Assembly (NCBI GenBank): GCA_019352875.1
Contig: JAAAFW010000015.1
Coordinates: 846,056 to 910,055 of the forward strand
Reading direction: 5' to 3'
Origin: Pedobacter cryoconitis
GTDB taxonomy: Bacteria > Bacteroidota > Bacteroidia > Sphingobacteriales > Sphingobacteriaceae
DNA: 64,000 bases
The translations under genes were made by a program, and so were the position numbers. Shown here one piece after another: positions 1 through 9,182 of the stretch. A model generated the notes under the pieces. It worked only from the letters and a program-made list of their open reading frames with translations, had not been told where the DNA came from and made no database searches. Positions within the stretch are counted from its first letter, which is position 1. Every line of letters begins with the position of its first letter.

Positions 1-40
1 TTATGTTCTGCGAAGATAGATATTGTTTTGATTTTTCCAT
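1..40 (-). CDS. possible start of a gene leaving the left edge
   Basis: An ATG on the minus strand at position 40 opens a frame of 13 codons (MEKSKQYLSSQNI) with no stop before the window edge. The hydrophilic, lysine-rich start and the lack of any other gene in the first 250 bases make a real gene start plausible, but this is too short to name or to be sure of. Confidence 0.3.
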   Translation of the reverse strand, partial: MEKSKQYLSSQNI

Positions 41-128
41 ACTCTAATTTAAAGAATGTATTAAAGCGTCTGAATTTCAGCTAGTAAATTTTTTATAAAG
101 GTTTGTTTAAAGAGGTTTAAACGTCATT

Positions 129-148
129 CTCTCCATTTTTATGGAGAG
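129..148. other. short perfect hairpin
   Basis: CTCTCCAT and ATGGAGAG form a perfect 8-bp stem around a TTTT loop. No T-run follows on either strand, so it is not a good terminator. It lies between the possible leftward gene and the bestrophin gene and could be an operator or a transcript hairpin. Function unknown. Confidence 0.3.
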
Positions 149-250
149 GCAGTATGGTATTTCACGGTCTTTTCTCCGGAAAATGTCATTAACCGCATGT
201 GTTTTTAATTAAATTGCGCACGTTTTGTAATTATCAGATATGGCAGGTTT

Positions 251-1168
251 ATGATTATCAGAAAAAATGACAACTGGTTCCGGATGCTTTTTATCTGGAA
301 AGGTTCGGTTCTTCCAAAAATATTACCACGTTTACTTTTACTGCTGTTATTATCGATAGCTATCGTTTATTTTAAAGGGACGTTTTTTGACTATAAAATT
401 CCTTTAAACCCTGCGCCATTTACCCTTTTTGGAATCGCACTCGCCCTGTTTCTTGGTTTTAGGAATAGTGCGAGCTATGATCGTTTCTGGGAAGCGAGAA
501 AGATATGGGGTGCCTTATTAAATGATACAAGATCCCTGGCAAGACAGGCGATTACCTTGTCCGGATATGAAAAAGATAGTAAGGAGATTCATGTTTTTAT
601 AAATTATCTGATTAGCTTCACCTATGCTTTGAAACATCAGCTTCGTTTTACAGACGCAGGACCTGATCTGCAAAAACGTCTCGATCCTGCGCTGGCTGAA
701 AAGATAAACTCTGCAGTTTATAAACCGGTCATGTTAATGAAGGCTATGGGAGAATGGGTACAGCAGGCCAGATCAGCGGGGAAAATTGATACCATATTGC
801 AAGCTGCTTTTGATACCAATCTGAGCAATCTGTCAACGATAGTGGGAGGATGTGAGCGAATTGCGTCTACACCAATACCTTATACTTACCGCGTGCTTTT
901 ACACCGCACGGTTTATATCTACTGCTTACTTTTACCTTTTGGTTTTGTGGATAGTCTGGGGTGGTTCACACCGCTGATTGTCGTCTTTATAGCCTACACT
1001 TTTGTAGCTTTAGAAGCGATAGCAGACGAAATAGAGGATCCTTTTGGATTGGAAGATAATGATCTGGCGTTAAATGCAATGTGCCTGATGATTGAAACTA
1101 CATTATTGGAAATGGCCGAATTACCACTTCCTGCGCAGCAGAGAAAAACAACAGGCATCATTGACTAA
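251..1168 (+). CDS. bestrophin-family (UPF0187/YneE-like) membrane channel
   Basis: 305 aa, the usual length of bacterial bestrophin homologues, which form pentameric anion or cation channels in the inner membrane. Hydrophobic segments lie at about 21-43, 55-70 and 220-258. The family block GFRNSASYDRFWEAR (69-83), after the second segment, and the acidic EIEDPFG block (260-266), near the C-terminus, are both clear and are the strongest evidence. The ATG follows a noncoding leader and no ribosome binding site is visible, as is normal here. The next gene is convergent, so this is probably a single-gene unit. Which ion it carries cannot be read from sequence. Confidence 0.85.
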   Translation: MIIRKNDNWFRMLFIWKGSVLPKILPRLLLLLLLSIAIVYFKGTFFDYKIPLNPAPFTLFGIALALFLGFRNSASYDRFWEARKIWGALLNDTRSLARQAITLSGYEKDSKEIHVFINYLISFTYALKHQLRFTDAGPDLQKRLDPALAEKINSAVYKPVMLMKAMGEWVQQARSAGKIDTILQAAFDTNLSNLSTIVGGCERIASTPIPYTYRVLLHRTVYIYCLLLPFGFVDSLGWFTPLIVVFIAYTFVALEAIADEIEDPFGLEDNDLALNAMCLMIETTLLEMAELPLPAQQRKTTGIID

Positions 1169-1171
1169 TAT

Positions 1172-2044
1172 TTACTGCTCTACAATTGCATAAATGGAGC
1201 CGCTTCCAGCGTTCATGGGTGTCCAGTCTCCTATACTTGCTTTTCTGGAATACCCGCCTTTGCCAGTTAAGCTAGCCCGGAAACTTAAAATATTTATATG
1301 TTCCGTGTTTCCTTTAGGAATATATTCAAAAGATACTATACAGTCTTTATCTGTGAAAATTGATTCCCGGTTTAAGTCGAAGCTGATTTCCCGTTCCGCC
1401 ATTGAGAAAGATTTAATCAGATTTTTCTCCAGAATGCGTGGGCCTGGCAGACCATCTTTTACTGCGTAAATATTCAATCTGTAATTTACTGAATCTGTTT
1501 TCTTCTTATTCCCGGCGACCTTTGCTCTGACCTCCAGTAACCTGGTCGGTTCGCTGATCTTAATCAATTGTGCCTGTTCTGCAAAATCATTTTTATTTTT
1601 GAAGCTAATAGAAACCCAGACCATTGGTGTGTAACCGGTCGTGCCTAATTTGCGGATCTTCTTTTTGCGGTTGGTGATGACGACCTCCTGTAGTTGATGT
1701 ATAGATTTTTTTAGGATGATCTTATTTTCTTTCCCGGTTTGAAAAGCAGAAATGGGAATAGCCTGATCATGATATCCGACATAACTGAATAGGAGTGTAT
1801 CTTGAAAATTCGTCGAAGGAATTTGCAGCTCGAACTTTCCATTGTCCTTACTCATAGTACCTATATTTTTCTTTTTAATTCCAATATTTACCCAGGGAAG
1901 AGGGATTGCATTTTCGTCGGTCAGGATACCTTTTGCAGTAATTTCCTGTGCATCCACATTCAAAGTGCAGGTTAGAAGGATGAGAAATACATATCCTGTT
2001 AGAAGGATATGAAAGCTGTTTTTTGTTATTTGCTGGCCATTCAT
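1172..2044 (-). CDS. secreted CarboxypepD_reg-like domain protein
   Basis: 290 aa. Residues 1-32 form a signal peptide ending in VDAQ. Residues 36-115 match the beta-sandwich carboxypeptidase-regulatory-like fold (DUF4480 type), with the diagnostic TMSKDNGKFELQIP turn and the SYVGY strand at 87-91. In Bacteroidota this fold sits at the N-terminus of many outer-membrane and surface proteins. The C-terminal half (130-290) is rich in beta strands and I cannot assign it. It ends three bases from the convergent bestrophin gene. Probably exported to the periplasm or surface; partner unknown. Confidence 0.65.
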   Translation of the reverse strand: MNGQQITKNSFHILLTGYVFLILLTCTLNVDAQEITAKGILTDENAIPLPWVNIGIKKKNIGTMSKDNGKFELQIPSTNFQDTLLFSYVGYHDQAIPISAFQTGKENKIILKKSIHQLQEVVITNRKKKIRKLGTTGYTPMVWVSISFKNKNDFAEQAQLIKISEPTRLLEVRAKVAGNKKKTDSVNYRLNIYAVKDGLPGPRILEKNLIKSFSMAEREISFDLNRESIFTDKDCIVSFEYIPKGNTEHINILSFRASLTGKGGYSRKASIGDWTPMNAGSGSIYAIVEQ

Positions 2045-2215
2045 AACAGCAAGATATATATTTCATTTGTCAGCTAATTCTACGTTAACATACTTTAACA
2101 CCGGGTAATATTCCACGTTGAAATATTTGCCTGATATTCGTTAGTGTAAACATCTGCATCAGATAAAATTATTATCTTTTGGCAAGGAACATCAACACCC
2201 GACCGCAGAATTATT

Positions 2216-3472
2216 ATGGAAAATTATAGTATTATCATTTTTCTTCTGGCTATTATGCTTGGCTTAACTGCACTGGCAGAAAAGATTAAACTCTCTTACC
2301 CCATCTTATTAATTGTTGCAGGGATAGGTATTGGCTTTATACCTGCAATGCCAGAGGTAGAAATAGATCCGGAAGTGATATTTTTGATTTTTCTACCGCC
2401 ACTTTTGTATGATGCAGCGTTTAATATATCTTTTAATACGTTCAAAACACATCTCAGCACAATCAGTTCACTGGCCATTGGGCTCGTCTTTCTGACAGCA
2501 ACTGGAATCGCTGTCATTGTGCATTATATGGTCCCCGGAATGAGCTGGCCGTTGTCTTTTGTGCTGGGTTCTATTCTTGCTGCCACAGATGCTGTCGCCG
2601 CCATCAGTATCACAAAAGGTCTGGGGCTCTCACATACAACTACGACGATTTTGGAAGGTGAAAGCCTGGTCAATGACGCGTCTGCACTGGTAGCTTACCG
2701 GTTTGCGGTCGCTGCAGTAACCGGATCTGCATTTGTATTCTGGAAAGCCTCTCTGGAATTTTTATTGTTAATGGCGGGCGGGTTTATAATCGGTATGGCG
2801 ATGGGCCGGATACTTGCCTTTATATTGAAAAAGGTGCATGACAGCAATATTATCACAATTAGTTTTATGCTGCTGATGCCATTTGTTACTTATAGGGTAG
2901 CGGAGGAATTAAGTGTGTCCGGGGTAATCGCAGTGGTTGTACTCGGGCTTAGTATATCCGGATTCAGTAAAAAGATATTCCCCGAAGAACTTAAGAATGA
3001 ATCGAAAACGATCTGGGATATTATTATATTCTTACTTAACGGTTTGATTTTTATTTTGATAGGTCTTGAGTTTCCCTATATTGCCAGAAGTATTGACCAC
3101 GATAAAATCTGGTTATATGTGGGCTATGCATTGATCATTACAGTAGTCGCATTATTATTGAGAATGGCCAGGGTGTTTTTACAAAAGGTAAACCTCGAGC
3201 GTGCATTCTTGCAGAATCGTGGTAGGGTATCTAAAGAGGCACTTTTAAGTTTTGAAGAAAGTGTAATTATCAGCTGGTCCGGGATGCGGGGAATAGTATC
3301 GCTGGCAATTGCTATCGGATTACCTGCTACATTGGAAGACGGAAGTCCTTTTCCGCACAGAAATGTGATTATATTCATCTCTGTTGTGGTGGTACTTTTT
3401 ACCCTGATAGGGCAGGGATTAACATTACCCTGGATCGTGAAGAAATTGAAAGCATCAGCAGTAACAGTATAA
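2216..3472 (+). CDS. Na+/H+ antiporter, CPA1 (NhaP/YjcE-like)
   Basis: 418 aa with about 12 hydrophobic segments, an inner-membrane monovalent cation/proton antiporter of the CPA1 family. The ATDAVA motif (123-128) and the GESLVNDASA motif (148-157) hold the acidic residues expected in the transport site of this family. The conserved SWSGMRGIVSLAIA helix is near residue 354. There is no long cytoplasmic C-terminal domain, so it is the short form. The methyltransferase gene starts one base after its stop codon, so the two are probably translated from one mRNA. Whether Na+, K+ or Li+ is exchanged cannot be told. Confidence 0.88.
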   Translation: MENYSIIIFLLAIMLGLTALAEKIKLSYPILLIVAGIGIGFIPAMPEVEIDPEVIFLIFLPPLLYDAAFNISFNTFKTHLSTISSLAIGLVFLTATGIAVIVHYMVPGMSWPLSFVLGSILAATDAVAAISITKGLGLSHTTTTILEGESLVNDASALVAYRFAVAAVTGSAFVFWKASLEFLLLMAGGFIIGMAMGRILAFILKKVHDSNIITISFMLLMPFVTYRVAEELSVSGVIAVVVLGLSISGFSKKIFPEELKNESKTIWDIIIFLLNGLIFILIGLEFPYIARSIDHDKIWLYVGYALIITVVALLLRMARVFLQKVNLERAFLQNRGRVSKEALLSFEESVIISWSGMRGIVSLAIAIGLPATLEDGSPFPHRNVIIFISVVVVLFTLIGQGLTLPWIVKKLKASAVTV

Positions 3473-3473
3473 T

Positions 3474-4292
3474 ATGGAGAATAAAACTATTAACAGAGAC
3501 CACCAGACAGCCAACAAGGTGTTTGACGACAGAAGTTTAGAACGTGATTACGCGACCTTAATACCGCTATTGAAAGATGGACTCAGGGTTCTGGATGTAG
3601 GTTGTGGAACGGGCGCTATTTCTAGTGGAATAGCCGAATTGGTAGGTCCTTCCGGCACTGTAACTGCGCTTGATAATACAGAGAAGTTCATAAGCAGCGG
3701 AAAAGAAACCTATAAGGATACGAGTAATCTAAAATTGATTCACAGTGACTTATTCAACTATCAGGTGGATGAAAAATACGACCTTATTGTTTCTGCCAGA
3801 ACATTGCAGTGGTTAAGTAATCCATTGGAAGCACTGAAGAAGATGAAAAGCATGTTAAAACCAGGAGGAGTTGTTTCCATTCTGGATTATAATCATGAGC
3901 AGCTGGAATGGCAGCCTTCACCGCCGGAAAGTATGCAGCATTTTTATTCGGCTTTTCTAAAGTGGCGTGCTGATGCAGGTATGAATAATCATATCGCGGA
4001 TGATCTGGCCGATTATTTCAAAGAAGCCGGTTTTCATGATATCCAGGTCTTCAACTCGGATGAAGTTTACGAGAAAAAGGATCCTGGATTCTCGGCACGC
4101 ATCGGTATCTGGTCAAAAGTTGCCAATTTGAAACAAATTGTCGAAGAGGGTTATCTTACCGAAGAGGAGCGGCTAAAAGCTATCGAAGAGTACGACGAAT
4201 GGGTTGAATATACAGCGGAGAAGATGACCATGAAATTAAATGAAGTCAGGGGTTTTTCTTTCCATCAGGCTCCTGATTCCCATCCTCAGTAA
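3474..4292 (+). CDS. class I SAM-dependent methyltransferase
   Basis: 272 aa. Motif I VLDVGCGTGAIS (39-50) is the glycine-rich S-adenosylmethionine loop, followed by the acidic residue of TALDNTE (D67) at the end of strand 2 and the DLIVSARTLQWL segment typical of UbiE/Methyltransf_11 members. The helical C-terminal 100 residues resemble small-molecule methyltransferases. The start is one base after the antiporter stop, which suggests translational coupling. The substrate is unknown; the antiporter neighbour gives no clear clue. Confidence 0.8.
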   Translation: MENKTINRDHQTANKVFDDRSLERDYATLIPLLKDGLRVLDVGCGTGAISSGIAELVGPSGTVTALDNTEKFISSGKETYKDTSNLKLIHSDLFNYQVDEKYDLIVSARTLQWLSNPLEALKKMKSMLKPGGVVSILDYNHEQLEWQPSPPESMQHFYSAFLKWRADAGMNNHIADDLADYFKEAGFHDIQVFNSDEVYEKKDPGFSARIGIWSKVANLKQIVEEGYLTEEERLKAIEEYDEWVEYTAEKMTMKLNEVRGFSFHQAPDSHPQ

Positions 4293-4520
4293 GGACGGCA
4301 AACCAAATACTGCACCGATCCACCCGTCAAGGATCGTCCCAGGCCTGAGCTACAGCCACAGCTAGCGAAGCATGAATTTGAATCGGCGAAAATAGATTCA
4401 ATTACCTTTTCTTTTATAGCCTGCATTAGTTTGTATGATACAGACAAATTTGTAAGTAATGGATAGGTGGATTTTACATTGCAATTTATTGATGTGTTAC
4501 GCTCAACACAAAGTGCTGGG

Positions 4521-4528
4521 TAGCTTTG
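4521..4528 (+). promoter_or_regulatory. -7 element of the SDR gene
   Basis: TAGCTTTG matches the Bacteroidota -7 consensus TAnnTTTG and lies 19 bases before the SDR start codon. No TTG is present at the usual 19-bp spacing, so the promoter may be weak or need an activator. The rest of the 255-base spacer (4293-4547) shows nothing else. Confidence 0.4.
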
Positions 4529-4547
4529 TTCTGTTAAAAATTTAGTT

Positions 4548-5285
4548 ATGAAAAAAGTACTGATAACAGGAGCGAACAAAAGTATTGGCTTTGAAACAGC
4601 CAGGCAATTACTACAGCAGGGTTACTATGTTTACCTGGGAACCCGAAACCTTGAAAAGGGGAGGGAGGCGGTGAGTATACTGCATTCAGAAGGTTTAAGT
4701 CAGGTGGAACCGATAGAGATTGACGTGGACCGGATAGAATCAATAAAATCTGCGCGCGAGGTACTTGGCGCAAGAACAGAAGTGTTGGATGTGTTAATTA
4801 ATAATGCTGGGATATCGGGGGATATGCCACAGCAGTCGCTGGAAACGGATGTTACTGTATTCAGACAGGTTTTTGAAACCAATTTTTTTGGGGTAATAGA
4901 AGTGACCCAGGCATTTATAGATTTACTCAGGCAGTCCTCAGAACCAAGAATTGTTAACGTTACTTCCGGGTTGGGGTCACTCGGTATGCATAATGACCCT
5001 GAATGGAAATATTACAGCATCAAGCCGGCCTGCTATGTTTCGTCTAAAGCAGCACTGAATGCTTATACTATTGTGCTTGCTGCCGATTTACGTGATACTG
5101 CGTTTAAGGTAAACGCAGTCGATCCAGGTTATACAGCGACTGATTTTAATAATCATACCGGACCGGGATCTGTTCCGGATGCGGCTGCAAGAGTAGTAAA
5201 GGCAGCGGTACTTGGGGCAGATGGTCCTACAGGACAATTTTTTAGTGATGACAATGCTCCGGAAACAGGAATTAGTCCCTGGTAA
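4548..5285 (+). CDS. short-chain dehydrogenase/reductase (SDR)
   Basis: 245 aa Rossmann-fold oxidoreductase. The cofactor loop TGANKSIG (7-14), NNAG (85-88), the catalytic serine in NVTSG (140) and the YVSSK pair (Tyr163, Lys167) are all present, so it should be active. GTRNLEKG after strand 2 fits NADP(H) preference (inference). It resembles carbonyl-reductase-like SDRs often induced with stress regulators. It stands alone, with its own promoter box and a strong terminator six bases after the stop. Substrate unknown. Confidence 0.85.
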   Translation: MKKVLITGANKSIGFETARQLLQQGYYVYLGTRNLEKGREAVSILHSEGLSQVEPIEIDVDRIESIKSAREVLGARTEVLDVLINNAGISGDMPQQSLETDVTVFRQVFETNFFGVIEVTQAFIDLLRQSSEPRIVNVTSGLGSLGMHNDPEWKYYSIKPACYVSSKAALNAYTIVLAADLRDTAFKVNAVDPGYTATDFNNHTGPGSVPDAAARVVKAAVLGADGPTGQFFSDDNAPETGISPW

Positions 5286-5291
5286 AGTTAT

Positions 5292-5323
5292 AAGCCTCTT
5301 TACAATTTGTAAAGAGGCTTTTT
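5292..5323 (+). terminator. intrinsic terminator of the SDR gene
   Basis: AAGCCTCTTTAC and GTAAAGAGGCTT form a 12-bp perfect stem with an AATTT loop, followed by TTTT. It starts six bases after the SDR stop and may also end leftward transcription coming from the barrel gene. Confidence 0.85.
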
Positions 5324-5328
5324 ACTCA

Positions 5329-5356
5329 AGCAAAGCAACCTCTCAGCAAAGCAACC
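5329..5356. repeat. two direct copies of a 12-mer
   Basis: AGCAAAGCAACC occurs at 5329-5340 and again at 5345-5356, a period of 16 bases. The pair lies between the SDR terminator and the small membrane ORF. It is too short to classify. Confidence 0.5.
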
Positions 5357-5401
5357 CAAAATGATTTGAGAGTGTATTGAATGATGTAGAATGTGCTGGA
5401 T

Positions 5402-5506
5402 TTATTCTTCACTATTTGCATTAACCAGAACGCAAAAGGCAATAGCAACTGACAATGCAACAAAAAGTAGTAGTGCCATTAGTACGAGTATAATAATAAG
5501 AATCAT
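5402..5506 (-). CDS. probable 34-aa single-helix membrane peptide
   Basis: A 34-codon frame on the minus strand starts at an ATG at 5506 and ends in TAA. The peptide begins MILIIILVLMALLLF, continues as an unbroken hydrophobic stretch to about residue 28, and ends in the hydrophilic tail NANSEE. This is one transmembrane helix with an acidic tail, the classic shape of real small membrane proteins. It lies 63 bases downstream of the beta-barrel gene on the same strand and could share its transcript. No homologue is recognised. The main doubt is that an A/T-rich spacer can produce hydrophobic codons by chance. Confidence 0.45.
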   Translation of the reverse strand: MILIIILVLMALLLFVALSVAIAFCVLVNANSEE

Positions 5507-5569
5507 CTAATAATTTTTTATAGTTTCCAACGCTTATGTGTCTATAACCAGCCATTTTTGGCTGCGTTT

Positions 5570-6472
5570 TTAAAATCCAACTTGTAACCCTGCTGAAGCA
5601 TAGGGAGATGCCTTGAAAGAATATCCTTTATCCTGAAAAATGGTTTTTAAGCTTCTATTGGTGATTTGTGCTGTACGGGTAGCATTTAATCCAAAAGTGA
5701 GCGGTATTGAAACACGTTTTCCTATCTTTATTTCCGGACGCAATCCCAGAACAACGTATTGATGGGTGAATATTTTATTTTTACCCTCTTGTTCCAATAA
5801 AGCCATCTGCCCATTAATTTCAGTTACAAAACTTAGCCTTAAATTTTTATTGACGTTATAGCCTGCTGACATTTCAAGACCATCCTTCAAGGAAACCTTA
5901 ACTGAGTAACGACCGGATGTTGTCCAGTTAAGGTAAAAAGCGGGGAATAGCATTGGAAATCCGAAGGAGTTATTTATTGCAAGACCACCTCCCAAATCAA
6001 GATTTGGTCTCAAATGGCGGATGAATACAAAACTGGCACTAGCCAATAGATTTCTAAACCTGATTTCAGACAAATCCGAACTTGGCAGGAAAATGCCCCC
6101 ACCTAAGCCCGCTCTCATTGACCACCGGTCATTTAATGGCCGCTGGTAATTAAGACTTAAGCCAAGATTCAGAATCTCATTAATAACCAAAGGTTCTGTG
6201 AAATTCTTATTATTAAGTCTGGCATATGCACCACCCGCACTGATAGACCACATCGTAGGCCGGTTCTTCTCATTTAATTTCATGGACAGCGGAATGTTTA
6301 TTCCGCCCTGATAAACCATTGCGGAACCTTTACTATTTCCTATTGTCTGACTGGAATCACCTTGAGTCATCTGGTACCTGGATGTTCCGAAATATTCAGT
6401 CTTAAAAAAAACTTGCGCATTGACACTTGTATACGCAATACCTATAAAAACACAAATCAATAATAATCTCAT
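5570..6472 (-). CDS. outer-membrane beta-barrel protein, unknown function
   Basis: 300 aa. The N-terminus MRLLLICVFIGIAYTSVNAQ is a clear signal peptide with cleavage near residue 19-20. The rest is alternating polar/hydrophobic strands rich in Gly, Asn, Tyr and Phe, ending in the aromatic C-terminus GLQVGF typical of outer-membrane barrels. I recognise no specific family. It has its own promoter, a near copy of the promoter of the exporter operon upstream (see the two LytTR-like sites), so the two are probably co-regulated. A weak hairpin (5549-5564) lies just after the stop. Confidence 0.65.
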   Translation of the reverse strand: MRLLLICVFIGIAYTSVNAQVFFKTEYFGTSRYQMTQGDSSQTIGNSKGSAMVYQGGINIPLSMKLNEKNRPTMWSISAGGAYARLNNKNFTEPLVINEILNLGLSLNYQRPLNDRWSMRAGLGGGIFLPSSDLSEIRFRNLLASASFVFIRHLRPNLDLGGGLAINNSFGFPMLFPAFYLNWTTSGRYSVKVSLKDGLEMSAGYNVNKNLRLSFVTEINGQMALLEQEGKNKIFTHQYVVLGLRPEIKIGKRVSIPLTFGLNATRTAQITNRSLKTIFQDKGYSFKASPYASAGLQVGF

Positions 6473-6504
6473 AATCTTAAATTAGACAAGACGTTTTTTG
6501 CGTC

Positions 6505-6575
6505 TGTTGAGACAAATATCAAGGGAGCTCCGGTGAGAAGGAAATAGTTTTGACCGCTGGTAATTTAGCTTTGAC
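6505..6575 (-). promoter_or_regulatory. promoter of the barrel gene with LytTR-like direct repeats
   Basis: Read on the minus strand, GTCAAAGCT (6567-6575) and GTCAAAACT (6546-6554) are 9-bp direct repeats with a 12-bp spacer, 21 bp centre to centre. Downstream is a -7-like box GATATTTG (6513-6520) with no TTG at -33. The repeats fall at about -40 and -61 from the predicted start, where an activator would bind. The same layout recurs at 13704-13774, and 26 bases around the -7 box are identical. LytTR response regulators such as AgrA bind 9-bp repeats with 12-13 bp between them. The regulator itself is an inference. Confidence 0.6.
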
Positions 6576-6597
6576 GCCTGGCAGCTGTTATTCTTAT

Positions 6598-9168
6598 TTA
6601 TAGATCAGGATTGAAACTAAACCTGAGACCGATTGAGCCCACCCCGGGATGGTCCAGATAAGTAAAACGCTTGATCGCAGTCACACGAAGGACTTTAAAT
6701 ATATTGCCTATACCAAATCCGGCTTCTATATAGGGTGTATTACTTAGCGCATAAGTAGTAGCCCTCCCGCTTGAATGAACCGGGAATTTATAAGTATCAG
6801 GATTAGTTGCCGGATTATTCTCATTTCGCAGACCACCATAAATTATTTTGAACGATAGATATTCCCTCAGTTTGAGATCCTGAAGAAGTGGAACTTTATT
6901 TAACAGGAAGCCATTAAAGCTATGTGTCATGTTAATACCTACATATTTGTCACTAACAAATTCCATAAAATTCATCATGTTGTAGGACTCCTTCTCATAT
7001 AAATAAGTCTGATTAGCCGGAAGAATGGCTAACAATGGAAATGGCACCCGTCCCAATACGGTTCCGCCGTTAAGTGTTACGTCGGTGAAACCTGCCTGAG
7101 AAAGATAAAATCGCTTAGCAATTGATGTATTAATGTTTAGATAGTTATAAGGGTTATTCATAATCCCTTTCATTCCATAATTCCCGCTAAGTGTGAAAAT
7201 TGGATGTTTGCTTTTAATAATCCTTCTGTTTACGGGCCCCTGAAAGATTTTTTCATGTGGTGCAAACCGAAACATAAAAGTCAGTTCGGTAGTAGAAAGT
7301 TTACTGATCGGGTTGTCCGGGTTAGCTACTGTCTGGAATGTCAGTAATGCAGCCGGCCTTTGTACCAGGTTCCTGATCCCAAAATTATAGGTGAAGTGGT
7401 TTTCCAACTCCCTGGTATATTCCAGTTTGGCAATTCTGTTATATAGCCATAAATTTCTTGGGCCCCGGCTTATAGAAGCTAAAGGATTTTGATTTTTCTC
7501 AATCAAAAAATTCTTTCCGGGAATATCGGTATCATATTGGTAACTGGCCCGCACAAAGTTATTCGGGAATTTATAAGGTGCTGATTTATTAAAGGAATAC
7601 ATTCCACTCATGTAGTATTTGAGCTGTTCATCTTTAAACCCGTAGGCCGCATACCCTTCCAGATAAATAGATTTATTGAATAGAGGAGTTGTTCTTCCAC
7701 CAATCCTTAAACGCAGTCCCTCCACCCGATTGGAAGATATTATCGACTCGATAGGTCCGATCTGAACAGGGCCAAGATCGCCGTATCCACCAACAACAGT
7801 GGAGGTAATCCACATACTTCGCTTAAAAGAGGGCATCTTTTTGAGAGAATCAATGTTCGCATAAATCTTAGACTTTGATAATGAAAGCGTATCACCGCGT
7901 TTCTTAGCCCAAAATCCTATGTCCTTTTGATGTGTACCTGCGTAAATTTGATCGTCTGCACCTCGGTAAAACACTTCTGGCATAACTACCCCAGATTTAT
8001 AGTTGGAATAATTAACTGTACGCTCACCGAGAATGCTCATCCCTTTTTTTTCATTGATTCCGAAGTTAGATTGAGTATAGCTTTTATACAGGTATAATTT
8101 TCCATCGTCAGCACTACGAAATTCCTGATGTACTCTTGCTGATCTGATAAAATTCAGATTAATACCTTTGTTAATGCCAAGGTCAAAACTGTTGACCGCA
8201 TATTTTCCATCCATAGTAACATAAAGCTTCCCCTCAAAAAGGCGGTCGCCTGCATTTCTTGGCATGAAACTGATCTCAATTAGCTTCTTTTCGGTTAATG
8301 TATCAGTAATAAAATATTTATAGAATGCAGGGGAATGATCAGCAATTGGACTCAGAAACTCATTTTTGAGAAAAAATATGTCATTCTGATAGATATCAAA
8401 ATTTTCATAAAGCCTGTTTAGATACATATCGAGACCTGCGCTATCGATATATGCACTGAAATCGACTTCCTTATGTGCCTTCAATATTTTTATTTCCTTT
8501 TCGGGGCTCTTCCTAAAGTAGCGTTCGTAAATCTTTTCACTCATGTACATAGGTAAGGTAGTCTGCTTTTCATTATTCACCAGTGAGGAGGTGTCCAGCA
8601 GAAAACGATACTTGTCAAAAGTCTTTTTATGAAGAAATTTATCGGACATTTCGGTAAGAGAAAACTGAATCCTTTCATATTGATCATATTGCAAATATTC
8701 CGAATTCTGCAGACGGTTGGTGCGCTTGTGGTCTATTACCTTTTGGATAAGTTCCACCGCAGGATTTCCCTTGTTCCGGTATTTGCTTTTTTTGCCTGAA
8801 CTGATTGAAACTTCCTGCAACTGGTTATTGTTGTTCTCCATTAGCACAATAATCTCAGCTGACTTTCCGCTGTTGAGATCGTGTTTTAACGGTGTATAAC
8901 CCACATAACTGATGGTCAGTGCACTGTGTTTTCCCTTTTTACCCAGAGAGAATTTGCCATCATTATCGGTTTTTGTACCAGTCTGTGTACCTGTAAAAAA
9001 TACGCTAACGCCAGAAAGTGGTTCCTGAGTGTCTTTATCTATTATCGTTCCATTGACCACCTTTCCCTCAATAATCTCAGATCTGGCAGAACTATCCTGT
9101 TGAGCAAAGACAAAGTTTGGTATTAAAATTAGGAGAGAGTTGTAAAAAAGGGATTTAAGAATATTCAT
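6598..9168 (-). CDS. DUF5686 family outer-membrane protein with CarboxypepD_reg-like domain
   Basis: 856 aa. Signal peptide 1-22, ending FVFA. Residues 38-118 are a carboxypeptidase-regulatory-like beta-sandwich (SGVSVFFTGTQTGTKTDNDGKFSL, then ISYVGYTP). The rest matches the architecture of DUF5686 proteins: a mixed region to about 450, then a long beta-rich barrel ending GLRFSFNPDL. It starts 14 bases after the ABC ATPase stop, so it is the last gene of the exporter operon. That position suggests that it works in the outer membrane with the exporter, but no function is established from sequence. Confidence 0.75.
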   Translation of the reverse strand: MNILKSLFYNSLLILIPNFVFAQQDSSARSEIIEGKVVNGTIIDKDTQEPLSGVSVFFTGTQTGTKTDNDGKFSLGKKGKHSALTISYVGYTPLKHDLNSGKSAEIIVLMENNNNQLQEVSISSGKKSKYRNKGNPAVELIQKVIDHKRTNRLQNSEYLQYDQYERIQFSLTEMSDKFLHKKTFDKYRFLLDTSSLVNNEKQTTLPMYMSEKIYERYFRKSPEKEIKILKAHKEVDFSAYIDSAGLDMYLNRLYENFDIYQNDIFFLKNEFLSPIADHSPAFYKYFITDTLTEKKLIEISFMPRNAGDRLFEGKLYVTMDGKYAVNSFDLGINKGINLNFIRSARVHQEFRSADDGKLYLYKSYTQSNFGINEKKGMSILGERTVNYSNYKSGVVMPEVFYRGADDQIYAGTHQKDIGFWAKKRGDTLSLSKSKIYANIDSLKKMPSFKRSMWITSTVVGGYGDLGPVQIGPIESIISSNRVEGLRLRIGGRTTPLFNKSIYLEGYAAYGFKDEQLKYYMSGMYSFNKSAPYKFPNNFVRASYQYDTDIPGKNFLIEKNQNPLASISRGPRNLWLYNRIAKLEYTRELENHFTYNFGIRNLVQRPAALLTFQTVANPDNPISKLSTTELTFMFRFAPHEKIFQGPVNRRIIKSKHPIFTLSGNYGMKGIMNNPYNYLNINTSIAKRFYLSQAGFTDVTLNGGTVLGRVPFPLLAILPANQTYLYEKESYNMMNFMEFVSDKYVGINMTHSFNGFLLNKVPLLQDLKLREYLSFKIIYGGLRNENNPATNPDTYKFPVHSSGRATTYALSNTPYIEAGFGIGNIFKVLRVTAIKRFTYLDHPGVGSIGLRFSFNPDL

Positions 9169-9182
9169 GGTCAGTAGGGGTG

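Noticed and set aside
1194-1469. 91-codon plus-strand frame inside the CarboxypepD_reg-like gene
   Set aside because: Lies wholly inside a real gene on the other strand.
4286-4579. 97-codon minus-strand frame across the SDR promoter
   Set aside because: Overlaps the SDR start, has no signal or domain, and codon use is unlike its neighbours.
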